Below are positions 12,859-26,139 of a stretch of 64,000 nt of DNA, one piece after another. The notes below the pieces were generated by a model that worked only from the letters and a program-made list of their open reading frames with translations, was not told the origin of the DNA and ran no database searches. This DNA is from Adiantum capillus-veneris. Lineage: Eukaryota > Streptophyta > Polypodiopsida > Polypodiales > Pteridaceae. Location of the stretch: contig CM043958.1 in assembly GCA_014529385.2 (NCBI GenBank), forward strand, positions 152,675,293-152,739,292, in the 5' to 3' direction. The position numbers were made by a program, and so were the translations under genes. How positions within the stretch are numbered: position 1 is the stretch's first letter; each line of letters opens with the position of its first letter.

Positions 12859-15086
12859 AGAATCCATTTTTATGCTTTTGTGATCATTGTTGAGCAAAAA
12901 TCTCTGGCCAAGTAATTGGTGTCTCCAAAGCTATAAAAGGTAATGATACTATATAGGGTGTGAGCTTTGTAGCACCTAAAACTCATGTGTGAAACTTCTC
13001 TCCATACCATCATCCTAGCCTTGTGTGCAAATCCCATGTGAAAGGTATATGAATCCTAGTCAACATCCCATGTAGTGGATAAGAATATTATGACGTCACT
13101 TTGTTCTTAATTGGAGATCGCATCTAGCTGTAAAAAATAGACATTTGTTGTACAACTTCTGCATCCTAAATCAAGTCTATTGTTCAACATGAGGCATACA
13201 TCCACACGTTCTTGAGAAAGCGATTAAGTATTTTTTGGTTATCAATAAAATCAACTTTGTTCACTTCTTTGAATACTTCCAATTTTGGGGTGGATTTTGC
13301 TTGATTGCATAAGAAAATAAAAAATGTTGCTGCAATTACTGATTGTGTGTTCGTTTAGCCATTTGAACTAGCTTTCAAAGGAATGCTTAGTCTCTATTTT
13401 TTAAGGATGATTAGAAGAAAAAATCATTTCTTTCAAAATTGGTGTGTGTGTGTGTGTGTGTGTGTGCGCACTTGGACACTTTGGTGATAAGAGCATAGCT
13501 TGACACTCCTGATTTATCATATATTGCTACGTAGCCTTACCCAAGTTACTCACCGTAATTTAACTTGCAACTTTTTCTCTCTAACCTGGGCTCCACTAGA
13601 GTCAAACTTGATTGCATCAAAGTTTGACATGTACACTGTCTCCCCTTGTATTCGGCCTTGCTATTTGCAATAAGCACGCACTGCACCTGTTGCTTTGATC
13701 ATTGGGTCCCTCCTCAATTGTTTTTTTTGCGTGTTGTAACTCTTGCTCCACTAGATCTATAGCATTGTCTCAACTCTCCATGTATTGCTTATGCTGTCAA
13801 TTTAGCAACCATCTCAAAGCACGTATTTGTTTTGACTAGATTAGTTCTCTATGCCATGAGGAGTCCATGGCATAGATTTGTTTTGTGTACTCTATGCCAT
13901 GAGGAGTCCATGGCTAGCTTGCACTTACCATGTCCAACCATCTCTTAAATGGTGTGTCCTTTTTGCCACGTCATATTCTTAAAAGTCTCTGTGGTCCTTG
14001 TTCCCATTACTACATCTAGTGACACATTTCTACTTGGTAAGGCTAATTTTCCACCTCGCTTGTTGCCATCATAAGCATATCATCAAGGCCCTCCTTTTCA
14101 AAATGCAACTTTCCACTTCCTTGTAAAACAACACTTAAGCACTTAGTGCAAGCGCTGATTCAGACACTACCATTGATCAAAACCATCAAATATTTGAGTG
14201 TGAATTCTTTATGGTTGCCAAAAAGGAGATAAACTTTGAACATCAAGCAATAAGGGTTTCAAATAAGTGCTTACCATTGTAAAATTTATATTTATATTTC
14301 AAATAATATATGCTATATATGTAACACTTGGTGATAATTTTAGGTTGATGTAACTTGCACATGAGAATTAGATTATGCCAATCAAATTGGTAAGACCTTC
14401 CTCTCTATCTCTCTCTACATGCAAAGGGACATCGTCATTGGGGCGGGGGGGGGGGGAGAAAAAAAAATATTCACAATTCCATGGCCAAAGATTTCACGCT
14501 TAGAAAATAAAAATAAAGGTTTACTTAATGCAAAAGCCGCTGTGGTCTATCATTGAGGGGCGAAGAGTACAAAAAAGGCAAAGCTTGATACAATATACAA
14601 CTAAAGATGGGCAAGCTCAATGTTTTGTTTACTTCACTCCATGATAAATTTGTGCAATATCATGACAATTGCACCATTGCATACAACACATGGATCACTT
14701 AGAGAGGCGCTTTTGGAGTTATTGCCAAGAATTCCAAGATTGCATTGAAAATAAAACTCTATGATCGCTTTGTGATCGTAAAGATAAATTTAATATCGGT
14801 TAAGTAGGCATTCATCCAAGAATGATAATAATACCTAGTAAAATTCTCTTCTCCTTATTTAAACAGCTCTCTAAGGACATAATTTGGATGATTCATTGTA
14901 TTAAGAATTCATCCATTGGGAGTTGGCTAGAGGTTTGCTTGGCATGGAGACAATCCCAAGAAAGGATTTCCTACCTAGGATATTGACCACGAAATTATCT
15001 TTCCCTTTTATGTACTTGCTCTCAAAATCATATTCTTTCAAAGTGACCTCCATATCTTTTGCCTCATGTTGAGGTCAGCTTGGGTC
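12859..15086 (+). repeat. Array unit 7, PBS-less class
   Basis: Deletion junction near 13190 (TTCAAC to ATGAGGCATACATCC) removes the PBS; units starting at 17068 and about 20531 share it. TG 13442-13466; small local duplication around 13850-13917; G-run 14445-14456; gag remnant about 14470-14815. Confidence 0.8.
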
Positions 15087-16683
15087 AGAATCCATTTTTA
15101 TGCTTTGGTGATCATTATTGAGCACAAATCTCTGGCCAAGTAATTGGTGTCTGCAAAGCTATAAAAGGTAATGATAATAGAGTGTGAGCTTTGTAGCACC
15201 TTCAACTCATGTGGGAATCTTCTCTCCATGTCATCATCCTAGCCATGTGTGCAAAGCCCATGTGAAAAATATATGAATATTATTATGTCACTTTGTTCTT
15301 ATGTGGAGATCGCATCTAGCTCTACAAAAGAGACATTTGTTGTACAACTTTTTGCATCATAAATCAAGGCTATTTTTCAACCAACTCCTTTGTGTATTGA
15401 GCTCTCAATGAGTCACTAGATTATGTATACATTAACTATGTGCAAGTTATGAGAAAACACTAAGTACCCAGCACAACTTAATTTGGTATCAAAGCCATTA
15501 GCTAGATTAGTACTTCTCAATCTAATTAGATCCTAAGAATTCTCTATGCTAGATTTCATTGACAAATCTTCTTAGCCATTGCAATTGCTAATTCAACACC
15601 CCTTTGTACCTACATAATCAAACTACATTACATAATTTCCTTCTTTTGAAGCCAATTTGTGATGGGAGGTGTAGGCATAGAACCATTACCCAAAAAATTG
15701 ATTAAGAACATGAAATCGTATTAATGCATACATCCACACGTTCTTGAGAGAGTGGTTAAGTATTTTTTGTTTATCAATAAGATCAACTTTGTTCACTTTT
15801 TTGAATGGCTCCAATTTTAGGGTGGATTTTGCTTATTGCATAGAAAAACAAAAAAATCTTGCTGCAATTAGTGATTGTGTGTGCGTTTAGCCATTTGAAC
15901 TAGCTTTCAAATGACTGCTTAGTCTCTATTTTTTAGAGATGATTGGAAGCAAACATCATTTGTTTCAAAAATTGGTGTGTGTGTGTGTGTGTGTGTGCAC
16001 TGGGACACTTTGGTGATAGGAGCATAGCTTGAAACTCCGATTTATCTAATTTATCTGCTATTGCAACGTAGCCTTACCCAAGTTACTCGCCCTAATTTAA
16101 CTTGCAAGTTTTCGTCTCTAACTTGGGCTCCACTAGAGTGATAATTGATTGCATCAAATCCTGACATGCACACCATCTCCCCTTGTATTTGGACTCTCTA
16201 TTTACAATAAGCATGCACTGCACCTGTTGATTTGATAATTGGGTCCCACCCCAATTGTACTTTTTGTGTGTTGTAACTCTTGCTCCACAAGATCTATAGC
16301 ATTGTCTCACCTCTTCGTGTATTGCTTATGCTGTCAATTTAGCAATCATCTCAAAGCCCTGCGTACAGTCAACCCTGACTTCCAACATGCATGTATTTGT
16401 TTTGACTAGATTAGTTGCTAGTTGCACATCATATTTTAAAAAGTCTCCGTGGTCCTTGTTCCCATTAGTACATCTAGTGACACATTTCTACTTGGTAAGG
16501 CTAATTTTCCACCTCGCTTGCCTTTATAAGAATATCATCAAGGCCCTTCTTTACAAAATGCAATTTTCCACTTCCTTATAAAACAAGATTTAAGCACATG
16601 AGAATTAGATTATTCCAATCAACTTGGTAAGACCTTTCTCTCTATCTCTCTCTACATGCAAAGGAATCGTCATTGGGGCCAAA

Positions 16684-16714
<31 letters not shown>

Positions 16715-17067
16715 GATAAAAATATTCACAATTCAACAGCTAAGGATTTCACCTTGTGACTGGAAAGGTAAATTTAATATTGGTTAAGTAGGCATTCATC
16801 CAAAAGTGATAATAATACCCAGCTTAAATTCTCCTCTCCTTTTTTAAACATCTTTCTGAGGACATAATTTGGATGATCCATTGTAAGAATTCATCCATTG
16901 GAGTTGGCTAGAGGTTTGCTTCGCATGGAGACAATCCCAAGAAAGAATTTCCTACCTAGGATATTGGCCACTAAATTATCTTTTCCTTTTATGCACTTGC
17001 TCTCAAAATCATATTCTTTCAAAGTTACCTCCATATCCTTTGCCTCATGTTAAAGTCAGCTTGGGTT
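15087..17067 (+). repeat. Array unit 8
   Basis: PBS 15484; TG 15975-15997; part of the middle deleted near 16425 and 16597; uninterrupted G30 at 16684-16713; the gag remnant is almost entirely deleted. Its variants match the segment starting at 19354. Confidence 0.8.
16684..16713. repeat. G30 homopolymer
   Basis: Thirty consecutive G at the fixed G slot of the unit, after GGCCAAA. Other units have G11 (10361), G7 (12222), G12 (14445) and G23 (18701). Lengths this close to an assembler's limits should be treated as approximate. Confidence 0.9.
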
Positions 17068-19353
17068 AGAATCCATTTTTATGCTTTTGTGATCATTGTT
17101 GAGCACAAATCTCTGGCCAAGTAATTGGTGTCTCCAAAGCTATAAAAGGAAATGATACTATATAGGGTGTGAGCTTTGTAGCACCTTAAACTCACGTGTG
17201 AATCTTCTCTCAATATCATCATCCTAGCCATGTGTGCAAATTCCATGTGAAAGATATATGAATCCTAGTCAACATCCCATGTGATGGATAAGAATATTAT
17301 GATATCACTTTGTTCTTATCTGGAGATCGCATATAGCTCTACAAAATAGACATTTGTTGTACAACTTTTTGCATCCTAAATCAAATCTATTATTCAACAT
17401 GAGGCATACATCCACAAGTTCTTGAGAGAGAGATGAAGTATTTTTTGGTTATCAATAAAATCAACTTTGTTCACTTTTTTGAATACTTCCAATTTTGGGG
17501 TGGATTTTGCTTGATTGCATTAGACAATCAAAAATCTTGTTGCAATTAGTGATTGTGTGTTCGTTTAGCCATTTGAACTAGCTTTCAAATGAATGCTTAG
17601 TCTCTATTTTTTTAAGATGATTGGAAGAAAAAATCATTTCTTTCAAAATTGGTGTGTGTGTGTGCACTTGGACACTTTGGTGATAGGAGCATAGATTGAC
17701 ACTACTGATTTATCGTCTATTGCTACGTAGCCTTACCCAAGTTACGCGCCCTAATTTAACTTTCAAGTTTTTGTCTCTAAGTTGGGTTCCACTAGAGTCA
17801 TAATTGATTGCATCAAAGTCTGATATGCACACCATCTCCCCTTGTATTTGGCCTTGCTATTTGCAATAAGTATGCACTAGACCTGTTGCTTTGATCATTG
17901 GGTCCCTCCTCAAAAGCATGCACTAGACGTGTTGCTTTGATCATTGGGTCCCTCCTCAATTGTTATTTTCGTGTGCTGTAACTCTTACTCCACTAGATCT
18001 GTAGCATTGTCTCAACTCTCCATGTATTGCTTATGCTGTCAATTTAGCAACCATCTCAAAGCCCTGTGTTCTGCCGACCTTGACTCCCAACAAGCACGTA
18101 TTTGTTTTGACTAGATTACTTGCTAGTTGCTCAACATAATCTTTTGTGTACTCTATGCCACGTGCAGCCCATGGCTAGCTTGCACCTGCCATGTCCAGCC
18201 ATCTCTTAAATGGTGTGTCCTTTGTGCCACATCATATTCTTATAAGTCTTTGTGGTCCTTGTTTCCATTACTACATCTAGTGACACATTTCTACTTAGTA
18301 AGGCTAATTTTCCACCTCGTTTGTTGCCATTATAAGAATATCATCAAGGCCCTCCTTTTCAAAATGCAACTTTCCACTTCCTTGTAAAACAACACTTAAG
18401 CACTTAGTGCAAGCACCGATTCAGACACTACCATTGATCAAAACCATCAAATATTTGAGTGTGAATTCTTTATGGTTGCTAAAAAGGATATAAACTTTGA
18501 ACATCAAGCAATAAGGGTTTCAAATAAGTGCTTACCATTGTAAAATTTATATTTATATTTCAAATAATATATGCTATATCTGTAACACATGGTGATAATT
18601 TTAGGTTGATGTAACTTGCACATGAGAATTAGATTATGCCAATCAAATTGGTAAGACCTTCCTCTCTATCTCTCTCTACATGCAAAGGGACACCGTCATT
18701 GGGGGGGGGGGGGGGGGGGGGGGAGAAATAAAAATATTCACAATTCCATGGCCAAAGATTTCACGCTTAGAAAATAAAAATAAAGGTTTACTTAATGCAA
18801 AAGCCTCTAAGGTCTATCGTTGAGGGGTAAAGAGTACAAAAAAAAGCAAAGCTTGATACAATATACAACTAAAGATGGGCAAGCTCGATGTTTTGTTTAC
18901 TTCACTCCATGATAAATTTGTGCAATATCATGACAATTTCACCATTGCATACAACACACGGATCACCTTAGAGAGGTGTTTTTGGAGATTGCCAAGAATT
19001 CCAAGATTGCATTGAAATAAAACTCTATGGTCTCCTTGCGATCGTAAATATAAATTTAATATCGGTTAAGTAGGCATTCATCCAAGAGTGATAATAATAG
19101 CCAGGTAAAATTCTCTTCTCCTTATTTAAACATCTTTCTATGGACATAATTTGGATGATTCATTGTATTAAGAATTCATCCATTGGGAGTTGGCTAGAGG
19201 TTTGCTTGGCATGGAGACAATCCCAAGAAAGGATTTCCAACCTAGGATATTGGCCACTAAATTATCTTTCCCTTTTATGTACTTGCTCTCAAAATCATAT
19301 TCTTTCAAAGTGACCTCCATATCCTTTGCCTCATGTTGAGGTCAGCTTGGGTC
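17068..19353 (+). repeat. Array unit 9, PBS-less class
   Basis: Shares the PBS-removing junction (near 17400) with unit 7. Has a direct duplication of about 45 bp at 17868-17958 and G23 at 18701-18723. Gag remnant about 18735-19080. Confidence 0.8.
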
Positions 19354-21555
19354 AGAATCCAATTTTATGCTTTGGTGATCATTATTAAGCATAATTCCCT
19401 GGCCAAGTAATTGGTGTCTCCAAAGCTATAAAAGGTAATGATAATAGAGTGTGAGCTTTGTAGCACCTTCAACTCATGTGGGAATCTTGTCTCCATATCA
19501 TCATCCTAGCCGTGTGTGCAAAGCCCATGTGAAAGATATATGAATATTATGATATCACTTTGTTCTTATCTGGAGATTGCATCTAGCTCTACAAAACAAA
19601 CATTTGTTGTACAACTTTTTGCATCATAAATCAAGTCTATTTTTCAACCATCTCCTTTGTATATTGAGCTCTGAATGAGTCACTAGATTATGTATACATT
19701 AACTATGTGCAAGTTATGAGAAAACACTAAGTACCCAGCACAACTTAATTTGGTATCAAAGCCATTAGCTAGATTAGTACTTCTCAATCTAATTAGACCC
19801 TAAGAATTCTCTATTCTCTATGCTAGATTTCATTGACAAATCTTCTTAGCCATTGCAATTGCTAATTCAAAACCCCTTTGTACCTATATAATCAAACTAC
19901 ATTACATAATTTCCTTCTTTTTCAAGCCAATTTGTGATGGAAGGTGTAGGAGTTTAGAACCATTATTACCCAATAAGATTGATTAAGAACATGAAATTGT
20001 ATTGATGCATACATCCACACGTTCTTGAGAGAGCGGTTAAGTATTTTTTGTTCATCAATAAGATCAACTTTGTTCACTTTTTTGAATGGTTCCGATTTTG
20101 GGGTGGATTTTGCTTGATTGCATAGAAAAACAAAAATCTTGCTGCAATTAGTGATTGTGTGTGCATTTAGCCATTTCAACTAGCTTTTAAATGACTGCTT
20201 AGTCTCTATTTTTTAGAGATGATTGGAAGCAAACATCATTTGTTTCAAAAATTGGTGTGTGTGTGTGTGTGTGTGTGTGTGCACTTGGACACTTTGGTGA
20301 TAGGAGCATAGCTTGACACTCCTGATTTATTTAATTTATCCGCTATTGCTACGTAGCCTTACCCAAGTTCCTCGCTGTAATTTAACTTGCAAGTTTCCGT
20401 CTCTAACCTGGGCTCCACTAGAGTCATAATTGATTGCATCAAATCCTGACATGCACACCATCTCCCCTTGTATTTTGCCTCTCTATTTGCAATAAGCACG
20501 CACTGCACCTGTTGCTTTGATCATTGAGTCCACCACATCTATGTGGTGGATAAGAATATTATGACGTCACTTTGTTCTTATCTAGAGATCGCACCCGCAC
20601 CTAGCTCTACAAAACAGACATTTGTTGTACAACTTTTTGCATCCTAAATAAAGTCTATTATTCAACATGAGGCATACATCCACACGTTCTTGAGAGAGTG
20701 ATTGAGTATTTGTTGGTTATCAATAAGATCAACTTGCTTCACTTTTTTGAATACTTTCAATTTTGGGGTGGATTTTGCTTGATTGCATTAGAAAATAAAA
20801 AATCTTGCTGCAATTAGTGATTGTGTGTTCGTTTAGCCATTTGAACTAGCTTTCAAATGAATGCTTAGTCTCTATTTTTTAAAGATGATTGGAAGAAAAA
20901 ATCATTTCTTTCAAAATTGGTGTGTGTGTGCGTGCGCGCTTGGACACTTTGTTGATAGGAGCATAGCTTGACACTCCTGATTTATCGTCTATTGCTACGT
21001 AGCCTTACCCAAGTTACGTGCCCTGATCTAACTTGCAAGTTTCTGTCTCTAACTTGACCTCCACTAGAGTCATAATTGATTGCATCAAAGTCTGACATGC
21101 ACACCATCTCCCCTTGTATTTGGCCTTGCTATTTGCAATAAGCACGCACTGCAACTGTTGCTTTGATCATTGGGTCCCTCCTCAATTGTTGTTTTTGCGC
21201 GCTCTAATTAGCTCTTGCTCCACTAGATCTATAGCATTGTCTCAACTCTCCATGTATTGCTTATGCTGTCAATTTAGCAACCATCTCAATGTTGTACAAC
21301 TTTTTGCATCATAAATCAAGTCTATGTTAAAACCATCTCCTTTGTATATTGAGCTCTTAATGAGTCACTAGATTATGTCTACATTAACTATGTGTAAGTT
21401 ATGAAAAATCAATAGGTACCTAGCACAACTTAATTTGGTATCAAAGCCTTTAGGTTTCAAATAATATATGCTATATCCATCACACATGGTGATGATTTTA
21501 GATTGATGTAACTTTCACATGAGAATTAGACTATACCAATCAAATTTGTAAGACC

Positions 21556-21612
<57 letters not shown>

Positions 21613-22284
21613 ATGGAAAGGGACACCATCATTGGGGCAGGGGGGGAGAGATAAAAATATTCACAATTCAACGGCCAAGGGTTTCACACTTGGCAAAGTT
21701 TTACTTAATGCAAAAGCCAAAAGCAGTTGCCGTCTATCGTTAAGCCATTATAGAGGGTGAAGAGTTAAAAAAAAAGGCTAAGCTTGAAACAATAGACAAC
21801 TAAAGATGAGCGAGCTCGATGTCTTGTTTACTTCACTCCATGATAATTTTTGCAATATCATGACAATTGCACCATTGCATACAACACATGGATGATCTTA
21901 GAGAGGCATTTTGGAGTTATTGCAAAGCATTCCAAAATTGCATTGAAAATAAACCTCTATGATCTCCTTGCAAATGGAAAGATAAATTATAAATTGATTT
22001 AAGTAGACATGTATCCAAAAGTGATAATAATATCCAAGTAAAATTCTTTTCTCCTTCATGAAACATCTTTCTAAGGACATAATTTGGATGATCCATTGTA
22101 AGAATTCATCCATTGAGAGTTGGCTAGATGTTTTCTTGGCATGGAGACAATCCCAAGAAATGATTATCTACCTAGGACGTTGGCCACTACATTATCTTTC
22201 CATTTTATGTACTTTCTCTCAAAATTGCCTATTCTTTTAAAGTGATGTCCATATCCTTTGCCTCATGTTGAGGTCATCTTGGGT
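19354..22284 (+). repeat. Array unit 10, composite of truncated units
   Basis: Three pieces joined. 19354-20530 resembles unit 8 (PBS 19751, TG 20255-20281). From about 20531 it is of the unit 7/9 class (junction near 20668). From about 21293 the LTR-like part restarts (PBS 21436) and jumps near 21450 to the end of the middle part, with (CT)n 21559-21610 and a gag remnant about 21660-22020. Confidence 0.75.
21559..21610. repeat. (CT)n microsatellite in the unit CT slot
   Basis: Expansion of the TCTCTCTAT stretch that other units carry before the G slot. The equivalent expansion occurs at 32894-32937. Confidence 0.95.
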
Positions 22285-23131
22285 GATCATTTTTATGCTT
22301 TGGTGATCATTGTTCAGCACAAATATCCGGCCAAGTAATTGTTGTCTCCAAAGCTATAAAAGGTAATGATAATAGGGTGTGAGCTTTGTAGCACCTTCAA
22401 GTCATGTGTGAATCTTCTCTCCATATCATCATCCTAGCCATGTGTGCAAAGCCCATGTGAAAGATATATGAATCCTAGTCAACATCCCATGTGGTAGATA
22501 AGAATATTATGATGTCACTTTGTTCTTATTAGGAGATCCCATCTAGCTCTACAAAATAGACAACTTTTTGCATCATAAATCAAGTCTATTTTTCAACCAT
22601 CTCCTTTGTATATTGAGCTCTCAATGAGTCACTAGATTATGTGTACATTAACTATGTGTAAGTTATGAAAAATCACTAAAACACACACACACACATATGC
22701 GTGCTCTTTAATTGCACCCAATTTGTTAAATGCTTGACACTCTTGATTTATTGGCTATTGCTACCTAGCCTTACCCAAGTTATCACCCTAATTTAACTTG
22801 CAAGTTTCCATCTCTAACATGGGCTCCACTAGAGTCATCATTGATTGCATCAAATCCTGCTTGCAATACGCACGCACTGCACCTATTGCTTTAATCATCG
22901 GGTCCCACCCCAATTGTGCTTTTTGTGTTGTTGCAACTCTTGCTCCACAAGATCTATAGCATTGTCTCGACTCTCCATGTATTGCTTATGGTGCCAATTT
23001 AGCAACCAGCTTAAAGCCTTGAGTGCAACCGACCTTGACTCCCAACACGCACGTAATTGTTTTGATTAGATGTGTGTGTGTGCGCGTGCGCGTGCACTTG
23101 GACACTTTGGTGATGAGAGACCACTCTTAGA
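22285..23131 (+). repeat. Array unit 11, interrupted by an element
   Basis: LTR-like part to about 22670, then an abrupt change to (AC)n at 22681-22695 and the middle part to about 23068. It restarts in the TG slot and stops at TTAGA, where the 23132-29922 element is inserted. The far side of the target resumes at 29923. Confidence 0.8.
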
Positions 23132-24183
23132 TGTGAGGTCCACAACCTCAAGACAAGTTCCGTTGACAACACTCTACTCCGTTTCCATAAAGCAGAGATA
23201 CAAGCAATAGAAGAGAAGAAGTCCTCTATTCATAGTGATCGTGGTTGTAAGGGTCATACACCACAGGCCAGGTCGATAATTCAAAGATTCTAATGGAAGC
23301 TATTTCCTATAACATAGTGATGAAATTCCTTTGACATATAGAAGCTATAAACAACACCTTTTTCCCCATGTTTAAGAGGCACGGTCGCTATTCATAAACC
23401 ATGAATATGATATGAGCCATAGTCTAAACTAACTAGTAATCTTGTGAAAAGTATCCGACTAATTGGGTCCATAGCTTTCAGGGACACGTATATTTAGAAC
23501 ATCTCGACCCTTGATACAATGAGTCTGTAATTTTGTTTCTCTTAATACAAGGGAGTGGAGAGTTTCTCGATTAATCGAGACCACCCATCCTTGACTGACA
23601 ACCTGAGTAAGCCCACCCCACACTCACACTTCTTAGCTTGTTTTCTAAGTACTACCACATTATTTTACATATAGAAACAGTGTTCCTTAATTAATATCAG
23701 AGATAGGTTCTTTTATACAGCCCTTCAAACAATACTAAAACAATTCAAACAAGGCGTAAAGAAGACAATCCTATATTTTCACAAAAACAACTTTTTCAAT
23801 TTTGTATGAGTTTGCCGCTACCCGCGGACTTTCTCTGTCTAACCACTAAAGCCTTTGCAAAGGGTTTATTTGCTAACCGCGAATTGCACAACCTTCCCAT
23901 CTTGCTAACAACAAGGCATCTTGCTACCTGTGAGGCATCCCGCTACTCGTGAGGCATCTTCCTAACCTCCACGAATAAAAGAGAGCCGATACTCTCAGCT
24001 TAATCTTTGCTAACCGCGGAATCATCTCCCTACCCATGAGGAATAAAAGATAATCTTTCAACAATTCTTCTCTTTAAATGATTCTTCAAACGTGATCAAC
24101 CAACTCTTCATATCAACCAGTAACAATTATCAAACAATAAAAACTTATCAAATAATAACAATTCAACAAACAATGATAATTTA

Positions 24184-24500
24184 TCAAATAGTTCTTTCAC
24201 TAATCCATGAAAACATATGCTTGTTTCTTGTGATAGAATCATGTTTCTTGAACGATTTAAGGAAATACCTATGCTTAGCTTCCCAAGTCAACATGAATAG
24301 CAATGAAGAATTATAAATTTCTCTTAACGGATTAGCAGCATGTTCGATTACCTCCTGTATTTGATGTTCGACAACTTCACCTTCTTTCGGAGTCGATACC
24401 TCCACTTGAGTTATGATTGGAGTAGATGATACCTTCTTTTGCACACATGAGCGTGCTTTGAGCTTTGAGTCACTCGTTTCAAGGCCATCCTTTTGAGGTA
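24184..24500 (-). pseudogene. Reading frame inside the LTR, downstream of its promoter
   Basis: Three LTR copies (here, about 27780-28060 and 28938-29270) share a minus-strand frame starting MALK in the two 5' LTR copies. It contains QKKVSSTPIITQ, KEGE and HQIREVIEHAAN. It starts about 200 nt after the TATA box, so it would lie at the 5' end of the element's RNA. The frame crosses a site that fits a splice donor (GTAAGA) in both 5' LTR copies and is TTAAGA in this 3' LTR copy. I do not recognise the protein. It could be a gag N-terminus encoded in the LTR, or an upstream ORF. Only this copy is open over a long stretch (to 24717), mostly low-complexity sequence. Confidence 0.45.
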
Positions 24501-24686
24501 GAGAAGAGGGAAAGAGAGAAAGAGAAAAAGAGAACTTAAGAATCGGAAGGGCAACACGACGATAGTAGAGAGGGAGAGAGAGATGGAGATGGATTAATGG
24601 TGAGAGGGTAACTTCGGAATTATGGCAAGAGAGCTTCCACTTTTGAGAACTTCTATGTGTGTGTGTTGAAAGTGAGGGAAGAGAGT

Positions 24687-24697
24687 CCTTTATATAG
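24687..24697 (-). promoter_or_regulatory. TATA box of the 3' LTR
   Basis: CTATATAAAGG on the minus strand, followed downstream by a CT/AC-rich leader (CTTTCAACACACAC). The matching boxes in the 5' LTR are at 28273-28282 and 29447-29456. Confidence 0.75.
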
Positions 24698-25309
24698 CCT
24701 CTCAAGGCCAAAATCACAAGCTAAGAATAGAGAAAAGCAAAGAGATATATGATTAATCGTGCATGTTTGCAACTTTTTTTAAATTTTTATTAATTTTTGT
24801 TTTGTTTTGCAGACACGAGTCCGATGCGCGATTTTGAGTCTCTAAGAAGAAGCCTGGCTTCCAAGAAAAGAACTCTAAATTAAACTCCTCCTCTCTCTTT
24901 TCTAAAAAAGACTCTTTCTTTCCTAAAAGTACTCCTACTCATTCTCTTCTAAAATTACTCTTCCTTTTTTAAAATTGCTTTCTCTTTCCTAAAACGTCAA
25001 CTCTTATCTTTAGATACAGTCTTGAGGCTTAAATTTCCCATCAACCTATTGTTTTCAAGTGAAAAAGGGTCATAATTAGTAGTTCTAGAGTCTGATTTTC
25101 AATTCGATCATTCCATTAGAATGCTCTTTGACTTAGTAAAATGCAAACCTTAAATTTTTACAAAGTAAATGAAATACTTTTATTGAAAAATGCTGGATCC
25201 ATTACAATCTTCTCAGCTTAGGGATTTGAGATATCCTCATCACAAGAAAAAGTGAGGATACTCCTACTCTAATTACGAGCGACCATCATTATGTCTAAAA
25301 AGGTGATGT

Positions 25310-25985
25310 CCTTAGTCTGCTTCACTTGCTACTACTGCTCCATTAATCAAACGTGGACAAGTGTTCCAATAATATCCCAACTCTCCACATTCAAAGCATC
25401 AAACATTCAAGCGTGGAGGATCTTGTCGAGGAGCATCATAATCTCTCTGTGAATGTCTTTCGCTAAAGCTTTGATTCTATTCAATTCTTCTTGTAATCCC
25501 TTGTTCCTTGATTAAAGGTTTAGCTCGTAGTAAAGCGTCTTCTACAGTGGTAGGTTTCAGGGCTTCCAATCGCGATCTAATTGGTTCTCTTAAACCTTGA
25601 CAAAAGCAAGTTACCTGCTGCTTTATGGTCATTGGCCGTGCATAATGTCTAAGCTTTACAAACTTTGAGTAGTACTCTTCCAAGGATAAACTGTATTGTT
25701 TCAAGTTAAAGAACTCATTCATTTTTATTGCTTCATGGACAAGGGGTAAGTATTTTTCTTTCACCGCTTGTTTGATTTCACACCAACTCTGAGAGTTCTC
25801 CAACACTCCCATGTGATGACAATTTGTTTCCACCATAATTTTGCTTCCCTTGAGAGACGAAACATCCCTAACATCGCTTGATTTGCAGGTGTGATCCTTG
25901 CAACAAAGAAGTAATCATCCAGAGCTTCAATCCATACTTTCGTATCTTTCTCAATATCATCACCCTCTCCTTTAAAAGAAGGTGG
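25310..25985 (-). pseudogene. gag (Retrotrans_gag domain plus zinc knuckle), frameshifted
   Basis: Minus-strand translation starts PPSFKGEGDD and VWIEALDDYF, runs through SREAKLWW (the conserved AxxWW end of the first half), then shifts frame into SWCEIKQAVKEKY and LRHYARPMTIKQQ. The last open stretch is 25836-25477 (119 codons). After a stop near 25477 a CCHC knuckle follows in another frame, CFECGELGYYWNTC, with correct spacing but Tyr in place of the zinc-binding His. Gag would form the particle and bind the element's RNA. No protease or RT follows. Frame breaks show it is dead. Confidence 0.85.
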
Positions 25986-26139
25986 TTGATTTTATTTGAG
26001 CAACTTTTTTTTTGAATTTTTGTGTGAATAGCATTGTTTTGAGGGTTGTCTTATGTAGAAGTGATTTGAGGATTTTCGTGAGTGTACATCAATGTTTATA
26101 ATAACTCAAATCAATAGGGTATTTTTCAAACTTAAACTT

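Larger units (their letters stand above)
1..23131 (+). repeat. Tandem array of ~2.1-kb retroelement-derived units
   Basis: About ten head-to-tail units, anchored on a shared start near 1, 2124, 3969, 6150, 8676, 10994, 12859, 15087, 17068, 19354 and 22285. Order within a full unit: antisense gypsy RNase H piece spanning the unit start, LTR-like stretch ending near a PBS (TGGTATCAAAGCC), AT-rich stretch, (TG)n slot, a long conserved middle without an identified product, a (CT)n slot and G-run, then a sense copia gag remnant. Units differ by internal deletions and point changes, so the array is not recent as a whole. Orientation is given by the PBS and gag. No unit keeps an open gene. Confidence 0.9.
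23132..25206 (-). repeat. 3' LTR (left copy)
   Basis: Starts TGTGAGGTC and ends CCATTACA. Contains a TATA box (24687-24697), an AC-rich stretch just downstream of it on the minus strand, and a conserved minus-strand reading frame. Near 23820-24050 it holds a run of related GCTAACCGC / GAGGCATC motifs. Confidence 0.9.

Noticed and set aside
19922-20179. Minus-strand 85-codon frame after the PBS in unit 10
   Set aside because: Other units have stops in the same frame; no motif.
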